Below, piece by piece: positions 30,118-36,290 of a DNA stretch of 64,000 bases. Both the position numbers and the translations under genes were made by a program. The stretch is from Marinomonas hwangdonensis (GTDB lineage Bacteria > Pseudomonadota > Gammaproteobacteria > Pseudomonadales > Marinomonadaceae). The stretch is from NCBI RefSeq assembly GCF_003721245.1, contig NZ_RIZG01000007.1:124001-188000 (forward strand). Direction: 5' to 3'. How positions within the stretch are numbered: position 1 is the first letter of the stretch; each line of letters starts with the position of its first letter. A model generated the notes under the pieces. It was not told where the DNA came from, did no database searches, and saw only the letters and a program-made list of their open reading frames with translations.

Positions 30118-30501
30118 ATGAATTACATCTTACTCGTATATTTGCATCTGGCCACCGTGGTTCCAGCATTTTTCATTGGTACTTATCTGTTGCTATATCG
30201 CAAAGGCACTAGGGCTCATAAGCTGCTGGGAAAGGTATACATGCTGCTTATGCTACTAACAGCGTCGATTACTCTGCTTATGAGTTCAGCGCTGGGGCCA
30301 GTGTTACTGAACCATTTTGGCTTCATCCACCTCTTTAGTTTATTAGTTCTTTACTCAGTACCCGCCGCGTATATTGCCGCTAGGAAAAACGACATAAAGG
30401 CACACCGAAACAACATGATTGGCGTATACGTTGGGGGCATTTTAATCGCGGGAGCCTTTGCATTTATGCCTGGACGGCTACTTCATTCATGGCTTTTTTG
30501 A
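30118..30501 (+). CDS. DUF2306-like small membrane protein
   Basis: A 127-residue protein with four hydrophobic segments (about 3-25, 40-57, 65-88 and 103-120) and a conserved-looking basic cytosolic loop (YRKGTRAHKLLGKVYM, RKNDIKAHRNNMIG). The two His-containing loops resemble the DUF2306 family of predicted membrane proteins. No function is known. The gene lies between two copies of a diverged direct repeat, just left of the cassette array, and it ends close to an orphan LexA-like site. Confidence 0.65.
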   Translation: MNYILLVYLHLATVVPAFFIGTYLLLYRKGTRAHKLLGKVYMLLMLLTASITLLMSSALGPVLLNHFGFIHLFSLLVLYSVPAAYIAARKNDIKAHRNNMIGVYVGGILIAGAFAFMPGRLLHSWLF

Positions 30502-30622
30502 CAGCGCGTTCTTCATGCTGACGAGCAATCAACACCACCGTCATTCCCACGAAGGCGGAAACCATTGGCCCTAACTGCCAAAACCGAAGCAAAATAACCA
30601 CATTGTGAACAAATAAATAAAA

Positions 30623-30638
30623 CTGTACATATATACAG
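30623..30638. promoter_or_regulatory. LexA-like (SOS) box
   Basis: CTGTACATATATACAG matches the gammaproteobacterial LexA palindrome CTGTATATATATACAG at 15 of 16 positions, with both CTGT and ACAG half-sites intact. No good gene starts next to it on either strand; the HNH gene begins about 330 bp to the right. In integrons a LexA site controls the integrase promoter, so it may be a relic of that, which is an inference. Confidence 0.6.
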
Positions 30639-30685
30639 TTTATTTTCCAAGCCGCCAAATTTCAGCTCGGTTTGTGTAATTAATA

Positions 30686-30740
30686 ATCATAACCTTGCCC
30701 GTTTACACTGGCACCCAACCAAAAAGACCTTTAGTATCAA
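30686..30740 (+). repeat. Diverged direct repeat, right copy
   Basis: The partner of the segment at 29853-29907, about 75 percent identical over 55 ungapped positions. It lies between the LexA-like box and the first cassette. Confidence 0.55.
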
Positions 30741-30971
30741 TGAATAACAAACCACACCACAAAAAATAACGCGCTGTGGATAAAAGGCATAACCCGTACG
30801 CTCGGATTTGCAATTAACCAGCCTGTAAGAAAAGATAAATAAGCACCATAAAATCAGTCTTTTATAGGGATTTATATGGAAATTAAAAACAGTGTAGATG
30901 CTCATGCGCATTAACAAAATGTTAGCTGTCATATATCGCTGATTCCTGATCGCTCCCCAAATGTGGAAGAT

Positions 30972-32345
30972 ATGAAAGTAAATCGATTCGGGTTGTCACG
31001 TGACATACCAGCCAGGGTAAAGAGAGCAGTTCGACAAAATAGTAGGTTTGGATGCGTTCTGTGTAGATCTGCAGTGTATACCTATGAACATATTGATCCG
31101 CTGTTCATTGATGCTGAGCGTCATGATCCAAATCGAATTGCACTGCTCTGTCCGACATGTCATGCGTTAGTTACAAAACAACGTGTCCCAAAAGAACATG
31201 TGGCTAAGGTCTATAGCTCACTTAGAGAATCAGGAAAAGCCGATCCCCCCTCTGACCAAGAGTTTTTTGTCCACTATGGGAGGGAGCTTGTTGTAAAGCT
31301 GGGATCCTGCGAGTTTCGCGAATTTAGGTCGGTTATAAACATTGACGGTACAGACGTATTGTCTTACAAAAAATGCAGCGAAACCGGTACGTACACAGTA
31401 AGTGGGATTTTCTATGATCAGCGCGGGACAGAGCTGTTTAGAATAGTTGATAACGAGTGGATTGGCCCCCTTGACGTATGGGACGTGGAGCAGGTTGGTC
31501 GTCGTTTGACGATTAGGAACTCGCCAAGGGGAGTAGTTTTCGAAGCCATAAAAGATAATGAAAATTCCTTATTGTCAATTACAAAACTCGATATGCATTT
31601 TCTTCCTTTTCATGTGGTCCTAGAACCAGGCCGTCTTTTGGTCGGTCAATATGGGGAAGGCTCAAGTGAATCAGTATATTTTGAAATCGACGGATCATTT
31701 TCGCATGGTTCATGTTCGCTTTATTTAGACTCGAGTCGCTCCCCTCAATTAAAACCTTCTGAAGTAAAGATGGTTGGAGGCAAAGGTGCGTGGATAGAAG
31801 GTACAGGAATCTGGGTCGGGTATGGAGCGGGTCGAATGTTGTTGCGGCAGATTAAGGTCGCTAACAATGGTTGCCAGTTTGGGGATAAGCCAAAAAACAT
31901 CAAATTGATAGACCCAAAACCTGACCAGAATTATTTTGTTGTGGGAAGTCTTGAAGTTCGTGTGGTTCAACATCCGATCTGGACCGAAGAGGAATATTAT
32001 CTTAATGGTCAGAAATTGAGCTCAAAGCCTTTCTCATGGGGAGCCATTGGTGAAGATGGAGGTAAGAGAGTCGAGGTATTTCACATTTCTCGCTCAGAAC
32101 CTGAAGATTTGGCTATAAATTCTGGGTTTATCGGATTCTATGCTGATGATGTACTAGCACAAGAGTGGTCGGACTGTGTTTTCGAAGTTGAAGTTGAACA
32201 TATTGCTGGTGAAGGTACCTCCAGGCGGCGAGTGAAACGTTCAGACGTCGGTGGGAGACGCATTGTAAATGAAACAAATCCAACCACGGGCAAGCCGTTT
32301 CATCCTCAGGAGTTCGCTGGCACAAGTCCTTGGAAGGATGAGTAG
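30972..32345 (+). CDS. HNH-endonuclease-like protein, cassette 1
   Basis: A 457-residue protein. The N-terminal 100 residues carry a zinc-type HNH module: CVLC at about 30-33, YEHIDP with the conserved His, HDPNRIALLCPTCHALV with the Asn and the second CxxC/His. The remaining 350 residues are unfamiliar, mainly strand-like, and contain no other motif recognised here. HNH modules cut DNA or RNA in restriction, homing and antiphage systems, so a defence role is plausible but unproven. The start is uncertain: GTG 30963, three codons upstream and in frame, is the alternative, and neither has a good ribosome-binding site. It is the only gene of cassette 1. Confidence 0.75.
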   Translation: MKVNRFGLSRDIPARVKRAVRQNSRFGCVLCRSAVYTYEHIDPLFIDAERHDPNRIALLCPTCHALVTKQRVPKEHVAKVYSSLRESGKADPPSDQEFFVHYGRELVVKLGSCEFREFRSVINIDGTDVLSYKKCSETGTYTVSGIFYDQRGTELFRIVDNEWIGPLDVWDVEQVGRRLTIRNSPRGVVFEAIKDNENSLLSITKLDMHFLPFHVVLEPGRLLVGQYGEGSSESVYFEIDGSFSHGSCSLYLDSSRSPQLKPSEVKMVGGKGAWIEGTGIWVGYGAGRMLLRQIKVANNGCQFGDKPKNIKLIDPKPDQNYFVVGSLEVRVVQHPIWTEEEYYLNGQKLSSKPFSWGAIGEDGGKRVEVFHISRSEPEDLAINSGFIGFYADDVLAQEWSDCVFEVEVEHIAGEGTSRRRVKRSDVGGRRIVNETNPTTGKPFHPQEFAGTSPWKDE

Positions 32346-32376
32346 CTCGCCGACGATTTTACAAGTGTAAGAGAGT

Positions 32377-32461
32377 CAGCTAACAAGTGCAGGCACGGCG
32401 ACGCCCACTACATTGCGCCTTCGGCTCCATTCCGTGGGCGCGCATGCTGCAAGCGTTATGC
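32377..32461 (+). repeat. attC site 1
   Basis: Left box CAGCTAAC (32377-32384) and right core GTTATGC (32455-32461). Inside, GCCCAC (32403-32408) pairs with GTGGGC and GCAG pairs with CTGC, giving the attC hairpin. The left box is the exact reverse complement of GTTAGCTG at the start of cassette 1 (30921). Confidence 0.85.
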
Positions 32462-32476
32462 ATCAAGGAGAGTGAA

Positions 32477-32881
32477 GTGACTCTAAGTGGAGAATGCTTT
32501 TGCGGAGAGATTAAATACCGGGTTGAAGGCCCGCTCCGAGACGCTCGTTCCTGTCATTGCTCACGCTGCAGGAAAGCATTTAGCTCTCAGGCTTATGCAT
32601 ATGCTTTAGTTGAACCTGACCACTTCAATTGGGTATCGGGGAAACACTTGCTTACTTCATATATTGGTGGGCAAGGTTTCGGGTTGCAATTTTGTAGCAA
32701 GTGCGGATCGACCCTTTGTGGTATCTACAATAATGAAATACATGGCATTACCTTGGGTTGCCTGAATGAAGATCCAGAGATCGAAATAGGCAGGCATATT
32801 TATGTAGGTTCTAAAGCAAGTTGGGAAATCATTCCAGACGGTGCACCGCAGTATCAAGAAGGAGCGCCTCAAAATGCATAA
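32477..32881 (+). CDS. GFA-family protein, cassette 2
   Basis: A 134-residue protein of the GFA (glutathione-dependent formaldehyde-activating) fold. Zinc-binding cysteines are in ECFCGEIKY, RSCHCSRCRKAF and FCSKCGSTLCG, the family's usual three-cluster pattern. Most members have no known substrate and many are not formaldehyde enzymes. The start is a GTG at 32477 with AAGGAG 6 nt upstream, where the conserved part begins; an upstream in-frame start at 32387 would run through attC 1. The stop codon lies inside the left box of the next attC. Confidence 0.88.
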   Translation: MTLSGECFCGEIKYRVEGPLRDARSCHCSRCRKAFSSQAYAYALVEPDHFNWVSGKHLLTSYIGGQGFGLQFCSKCGSTLCGIYNNEIHGITLGCLNEDPEIEIGRHIYVGSKASWEIIPDGAPQYQEGAPQNA

Positions 32882-33099
32882 CAAAGCCAAGCACAGCGAC
32901 ACCTTTTTCGTTGCGGCTTCGGTCTGATTGTAAATTTAATTATGATTGTGTGAAAATTTAGTAGGCCTTGGTAAATAATGTCGGTTTATAACAAGCGCGT
33001 GCATCAAGGACTAAATTTCCGTCGCGCTTTTTGGCATTGCTACGCAATTATATGCCAAAAACTGTAACAAAAATTTAGCCTGTGACGCGGGCGTTATAC
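32875..33099 (+). repeat. attC site 2, composite
   Basis: The stretch starts with TGCATAAC (32875-32882), the complement of the start of cassette 2, and ends with GTTATAC (33093-33099). At 225 bp it is too long for one normal attC. A second left box, TTATAAC, lies at 32986-32992, and from there GGACTAAATTT pairs with AAATTTAGCC near the right end, giving an ordinary 114-bp site. The left 110 bp appear to be the remnant of another attC whose right half is lost, or a gene-less cassette. Confidence 0.7.
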
Positions 33100-33109
33100 C
33101 TAAAGTCGA

Positions 33110-33781
33110 ATGTCGAGTATGGAAGAAATATTTAAAGTAATTTCAGAAAAGCCCGAATACGCAGCATGGGCATTTGGCCTTATAAATGCGTTGTGGTTAG
33201 CGTTCTTATACTTTAATAAGAAGAGGCATGAGCGCGAACTTATTGCGGTTAAGCAGTCTTTTGATCTTGATCTCGAAAGGCGTAAAAAAGTTTTTGAAAT
33301 GAAAGCAACTCAATACGAGTCTTATTTTAGGCATATTGACGCTATACATAACAAGCATCAAACCGACTACCAAGATGTGCTTAATCCAATAATGAATGAA
33401 TTTATGTCCTCCTACTTACAAGCATGTGACCGAAATGATGAGGCTGAAGCTACTCAGGCCACAATTCGGTTTTCTGAGCAGATATCAAAAATAACTCGCG
33501 ATGGATTCCAAGAGCTTGGCGTTATCGAAACCGAGACAAATAGTTTGCGTTTAACGGCCAGTGACGAAGTTGCTGTTCTTCTTGATGAAATAAAGGAGTT
33601 ATATGATCAGCTATTTACGATCTCAGGAAAAATGATGTCTGATTTAGCCAAAATCACTATTGAAAACGACCAAGAGCTAGCGGCCGCGAATCAAGCTGAA
33701 CTTATGAGAGTAGGAGAGCTAGCTAAAAGTAAGGCTAAGGAACTCCGTGAGCAAATGCGTAATGACCTTAAGCAAATATAG
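33110..33781 (+). CDS. Membrane-anchored coiled-coil protein of unknown function, cassette 3
   Basis: A 223-residue protein with one predicted transmembrane segment near residues 17-34 (AAWAFGLINALWLAFLYF), followed by a charged stretch KKRHERELIAVKQSFDLDLERR and a long, mostly helical and coiled-coil-prone domain. No enzyme motif is visible. The topology suggests a cytosolic helical domain tethered to the inner membrane. No relationship to a named family is recognised. It is the sole gene of cassette 3; its TAG stop directly abuts the left box of attC 3. Low-GC codon use differs from the core genes nearby. Confidence 0.75.
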   Translation: MSSMEEIFKVISEKPEYAAWAFGLINALWLAFLYFNKKRHERELIAVKQSFDLDLERRKKVFEMKATQYESYFRHIDAIHNKHQTDYQDVLNPIMNEFMSSYLQACDRNDEAEATQATIRFSEQISKITRDGFQELGVIETETNSLRLTASDEVAVLLDEIKELYDQLFTISGKMMSDLAKITIENDQELAAANQAELMRVGELAKSKAKELREQMRNDLKQI

Positions 33782-33895
33782 TTATAACAAAGCTGTCATA
33801 GGGACATTCTTTGCTTCGCTCCGTTTTGGGGTGGCTTCGCCACTTTACCCCAAAACCCCAATACACAAAAAATGCCCCATACAGCGGCGTTATGC
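33782..33895 (+). repeat. attC site 3
   Basis: Left box TTATAAC (33782-33788), right core GTTATGC (33889-33895). Outer stem parts GCTGT/ACAGC and an imperfect CATAGGGACATT/AATGCCCCAT pair; the inner part forms TTTTGGGG/CCCCAAAA around a GTGGC-TTC-GCCAC hairpin. The left box agrees with the start of cassette 3 (TTATAC) apart from one base. Confidence 0.87.
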
Positions 33896-33928
33896 ATTAC
33901 ATCAAATACAGCGTAAAAAGGATGAATA

Positions 33929-34681
33929 ATGCGCGATAAAAAAGTAGTTGTTATTACTGGTGGTAGCCGAGGGATTGGTGCAGCGACAGCAAAGCTTTTT
34001 GCTCAAAACGGTTTTTCCGTATGCATAAATTACAAATCTAATACTGAGGCTGCTAATACTCTCGTTGAAGAAATCAAAGCGTTAGGTGGTCATTGTATTG
34101 CGGTTCAAGCTGACGTTTCCAAAGAAGGTGATGTTGTTAAACTGTTTGAAACCGTTGATCAAGAGCTTGGTGTTGTTTCTGTTCTTGTCAACAATGCTGG
34201 TATCTTAAAGAAGCAGATGCGCTTAGACGAAATGAGTGCAGAAAGGATTAACTCAATTCTCATAAACAATGTGACAGGTTATTTTTTGTGTTGTCGGGAA
34301 GCAGTGAAACGAATGTCAACTCGTCATGGTGGTCTCGGTGGTGTCATAGTTAATGTTTCTTCGGGAGCCGCTCGAACAGGTTCACCGAATGAATATATCG
34401 ATTATGCGGCGTCAAAAGGTGCAATTGACACGTTAACAAAAGGTCTGTCGTTGGAAGTTGCCGCGGAAGGTATCAGAGTTAACTGTGTTCGCCCAGGATT
34501 GATTTATACCGATATGCACGCTGACGGTGGAGAGCCTGACCGTATAGAACGACTCAAAAATAAAATTCCAATGCAACGTGGTGGTTTGCCTGATGAAGTC
34601 GCTGAGGCCATTTATTGGTTAGCGTCTGAAAAATCATCATTTTCCACAGGTAACTTTCTGGATTTAGCTGGTGGTTTGTAA
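33929..34681 (+). CDS. Short-chain dehydrogenase/reductase, cassette 4
   Basis: A 250-residue NAD(P)-dependent oxidoreductase of the classical SDR family. It shows the cofactor motif TGGSRGIGAATA, the NNAGIL motif, catalytic Ser in VNVSSGAA and the YAASK motif with the catalytic Tyr and Lys, ending with TGNFLDLAGGL. The substrate cannot be assigned; similarity in pattern to FabG-like sugar or ketoacyl reductases is general. AAGGA precedes the ATG. It is the only gene of cassette 4. Confidence 0.92.
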   Translation: MRDKKVVVITGGSRGIGAATAKLFAQNGFSVCINYKSNTEAANTLVEEIKALGGHCIAVQADVSKEGDVVKLFETVDQELGVVSVLVNNAGILKKQMRLDEMSAERINSILINNVTGYFLCCREAVKRMSTRHGGLGGVIVNVSSGAARTGSPNEYIDYAASKGAIDTLTKGLSLEVAAEGIRVNCVRPGLIYTDMHADGGEPDRIERLKNKIPMQRGGLPDEVAEAIYWLASEKSSFSTGNFLDLAGGL

Positions 34682-34682
34682 T

Positions 34683-34808
34683 GCATAACAAACGCTTCAA
34701 GAGGGACAGCCAACGCGCAGCATTTTCATTATGCGTTGGTTTTTGTGATTACAGTGTTATGCGGTAAGTTGGTATTAGCGTTGGCTGAACCTTAACGCGG
34801 CGTTATAC
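34683..34808 (+). repeat. attC site 4, Vibrio VCR-like
   Basis: Left box GCATAAC (34683-34689), right core GTTATAC (34802-34808), 126 bp in all. The left end AACAAACGCTTCAAGAGGGA and the inner CAACGCG followed by GCGTTGG, plus an internal GTGTTATGCGG, resemble the Vibrio cholerae VCR repeats as remembered, in both length and sequence. The left box is the perfect complement of the start of cassette 4, extending to TAATGCATAAC. Confidence 0.9.
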
Positions 34809-34821
34809 GGAGATATAAATA

Positions 34822-35691
34822 TTGAAGAATGTTGAAGCTTATTTGGTAAATTCCTTTACTTCGAATGGAACTGGTGGGAATCCTGCTGGTGTAGTGCTTC
34901 ACGCGGATCACTTGTCGAATGAAGAAAAATTACAAATAGCACAAGTTGTTGGTTATTCGGAAACTGCGTTTGTATCTCTCGATGATGAAGCCGACTTTGA
35001 GTTGTCTTTTTTCACCACAACCGGTGAAGTTGATTTTTGTGGACACGCCACATTGGCTGCATTTTCGACAATGTATCAAGACGGAATCATAACGGCAGGT
35101 AAGTACCTTCAAAGAACCAAAGTCGGTTTGCTTGTGGTCACTATAGAGGCTAATGGTCATATAGTTATGGACCTGAAGTTACCTGAATTTCGTGGAGAGT
35201 TCAGTTATGAGGTTATATCTCAGTTAATTGGACTAGACTCGACAATACTTGAGTCAACTCGGCTACCGATTGAGGTTATTACGACAGGCTTACCTGATAT
35301 TATTGTCCCAGTGCCTTTTGGGTATCTTGATCAAATTCAAGTGAATGAAAATTTAACCAGTGAGTTCTGTGAAAGGCATGGTGTAATTGGTATCCATGCT
35401 TTTGAGCTGTGTGAGCAAACAAGTAAAGTGACAGCAAGTTGTCGTAATTTCGCTCCATTGGTTGGTATTCCTGAGGAGTCAGCGACAGGAAGTGCGAGCG
35501 GTGCATTAGCTTGTTATTTAGCCAAACACCTTCCTAATACACATTCGAATAGTTTTACTTTTGAGCAGGGTCGGGCGATGGAGTGTGTATCAAGAATTAC
35601 AGCGTCAGTGGAGTCGAGCGACCAGGGAATTATTAAGGTTAGGGTTGGTGGTTTTGCTCATAGAGTCGGTAGGCAGAAAATCTTCGTGTAA
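34822..35691 (+). CDS. PhzF-family isomerase/epimerase, cassette 5
   Basis: A 289-residue protein of the PhzF fold, a relative of diaminopimelate epimerase. Diagnostic motifs are the start AYLVNSFTSNGTGGNPAGVV, GYSETAFV with the catalytic Glu, TTGEVDFCGHATLA and the C-terminal ESATGSASGALACYL. PhzF of pseudomonads acts in phenazine synthesis, but most members have other, unknown substrates and no phenazine genes are nearby. The start is a TTG at 34822 with GGAG 9 nt upstream. It fills cassette 5; its stop lies within the attC 5 left box. Confidence 0.9.
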   Translation: MKNVEAYLVNSFTSNGTGGNPAGVVLHADHLSNEEKLQIAQVVGYSETAFVSLDDEADFELSFFTTTGEVDFCGHATLAAFSTMYQDGIITAGKYLQRTKVGLLVVTIEANGHIVMDLKLPEFRGEFSYEVISQLIGLDSTILESTRLPIEVITTGLPDIIVPVPFGYLDQIQVNENLTSEFCERHGVIGIHAFELCEQTSKVTASCRNFAPLVGIPEESATGSASGALACYLAKHLPNTHSNSFTFEQGRAMECVSRITASVESSDQGIIKVRVGGFAHRVGRQKIFV

Positions 35692-35779
35692 CAAAGCATC
35701 TAAGAGTGATTCGCAGCGCTTGCCGATTTCGCTTCTCAAGTATGGCAAGCGCTTGCTACACCTTAACGCCATGTTAGCT
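35686..35779 (+). repeat. attC site 5
   Basis: Left box GTGTAAC (35686-35692), right core GTTAGCT (35773-35779). The inner stem AGCGCTTGCC pairs perfectly with GGCAAGCGCT. The left box fits the start of cassette 5 (TTATACGG) with one mismatch. Confidence 0.87.
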
Positions 35780-35819
35780 GAAGAAAAGTATCACTCATAC
35801 AAAAAGTGTTGGAGGCAAT

Positions 35820-36233
35820 ATGAAGGGTAATGGTAAGTGCTTATGCGGTTCGGTAGTTTTAGAAGTCGAGTATGCTAGCAGCGAGATTGCAGCATGTCAT
35901 TGTAGTATGTGTCGTAATTGGGGTGGCGGTCCAATGCTAGTAATCGACTGCGCTGATTCTGTAAAAATATCTGATGAAACCAGTGTCATTAGGTATGCAT
36001 CATCAGAATGGGCGGAAAGGGGGTTTTGTAAACAATGTGGAACACATTTATTTTACTTCCTTAAGCCTGCTAATCAGTATCATCTACCTATCGGCTTGCT
36101 GCAAACTGATAACGGTTTTACGCTTACCCACCAAATCTTTATTGATGAAAAACCCGAATACTATGAGTTCAAGAACGAAACACACAATATGACGGGTGCC
36201 GAAGTATTTGCTCATTTTGAGTCAGAAGGGTAA
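35820..36233 (+). CDS. GFA-family protein, cassette 6
   Basis: A 137-residue GFA-fold protein, distinct in sequence from the one in cassette 2. The zinc-binding motifs are KCLCGSVVLEV, AACHCSMCRNWGGGP and GFCKQCGTHLFY. GGAGG lies 4 nt before the ATG. A glutathione adduct or another thiol-aldehyde adduct may be the substrate, as suggested for the family, but it cannot be assigned. This last cassette is followed by a terminator rather than by a recognisable attC. Confidence 0.88.
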   Translation: MKGNGKCLCGSVVLEVEYASSEIAACHCSMCRNWGGGPMLVIDCADSVKISDETSVIRYASSEWAERGFCKQCGTHLFYFLKPANQYHLPIGLLQTDNGFTLTHQIFIDEKPEYYEFKNETHNMTGAEVFAHFESEG

Positions 36234-36253
36234 GAAGCGAAACTAGCGAAAGC

Positions 36254-36290
36254 AAAGGCAATGCTCTCGACCAGCATTGCCTTTTGTTTT
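36254..36290 (+). terminator. Intrinsic terminator at the right end of the cassette array
   Basis: A 12-bp perfect stem (36254-36265 with 36273-36284), 7-nt loop and a T-rich tail. It separates the array from the convergent EAL-domain gene. Confidence 0.88.

Larger units (their letters stand above)
30502..30921. other. Gene-free left flank of the cassette array
   Basis: No convincing gene is seen in 420 bp. A short reverse-strand frame here (33-64 codons, overlapping the end of the DUF2306 gene) has no clear start site. The stretch holds a LexA-like palindrome (30623-30638), the right copy of the 55-bp repeat (30686-30740) and, at 30921/30922, the point where the first cassette begins. No integron integrase is found. 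Confidence 0.55.
30922..36233 (+). mobile_element. Integron-type gene cassette array without integrase (CALIN-like)
   Basis: Six co-oriented cassettes lie head to tail, each with one main gene and most followed by an attC-type site that ends in GTTRRRY. Cassettes begin at 30922, 32456, 33094, 33890, 34803 and 35774, directly after the G of each GTT core. For most cassettes the left core box of the attC is the reverse complement of that cassette's own first bases (for example start TTAGCTG and box CAGCTAAC in cassette 1; start TTATGC and box GCATAAC in cassettes 2 and 4). That is what integrase-mediated insertion of circular cassettes predicts. No tyrosine recombinase gene is present, and the last cassette has no recognisable attC. 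Confidence 0.85.

Noticed and set aside
30529-30552. GTCATTCCCACGAAGGCGG-like stretch as a REP element
   Set aside because: Only one copy is seen in the window and no paired inverted copy, so it cannot be called a REP repeat.
30464-30658. 64-codon reverse-strand frame across the LexA-like box, next to the array
   Set aside because: It overlaps the end of the DUF2306 gene, has no start with a ribosome-binding site, and its sequence shows no integrase or SOS-peptide features. The 33-codon inner frame behind the box was also considered and is not convincing.
32387-32476. Upstream extension of the cassette 2 GFA protein
   Set aside because: The extension would be translated from attC 1 DNA; the GTG at 32477 has a ribosome-binding site and fits the family.
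34822-35691. Phenazine biosynthesis
   Set aside because: The PhzF-family gene is alone in a cassette; no other phenazine genes are present.
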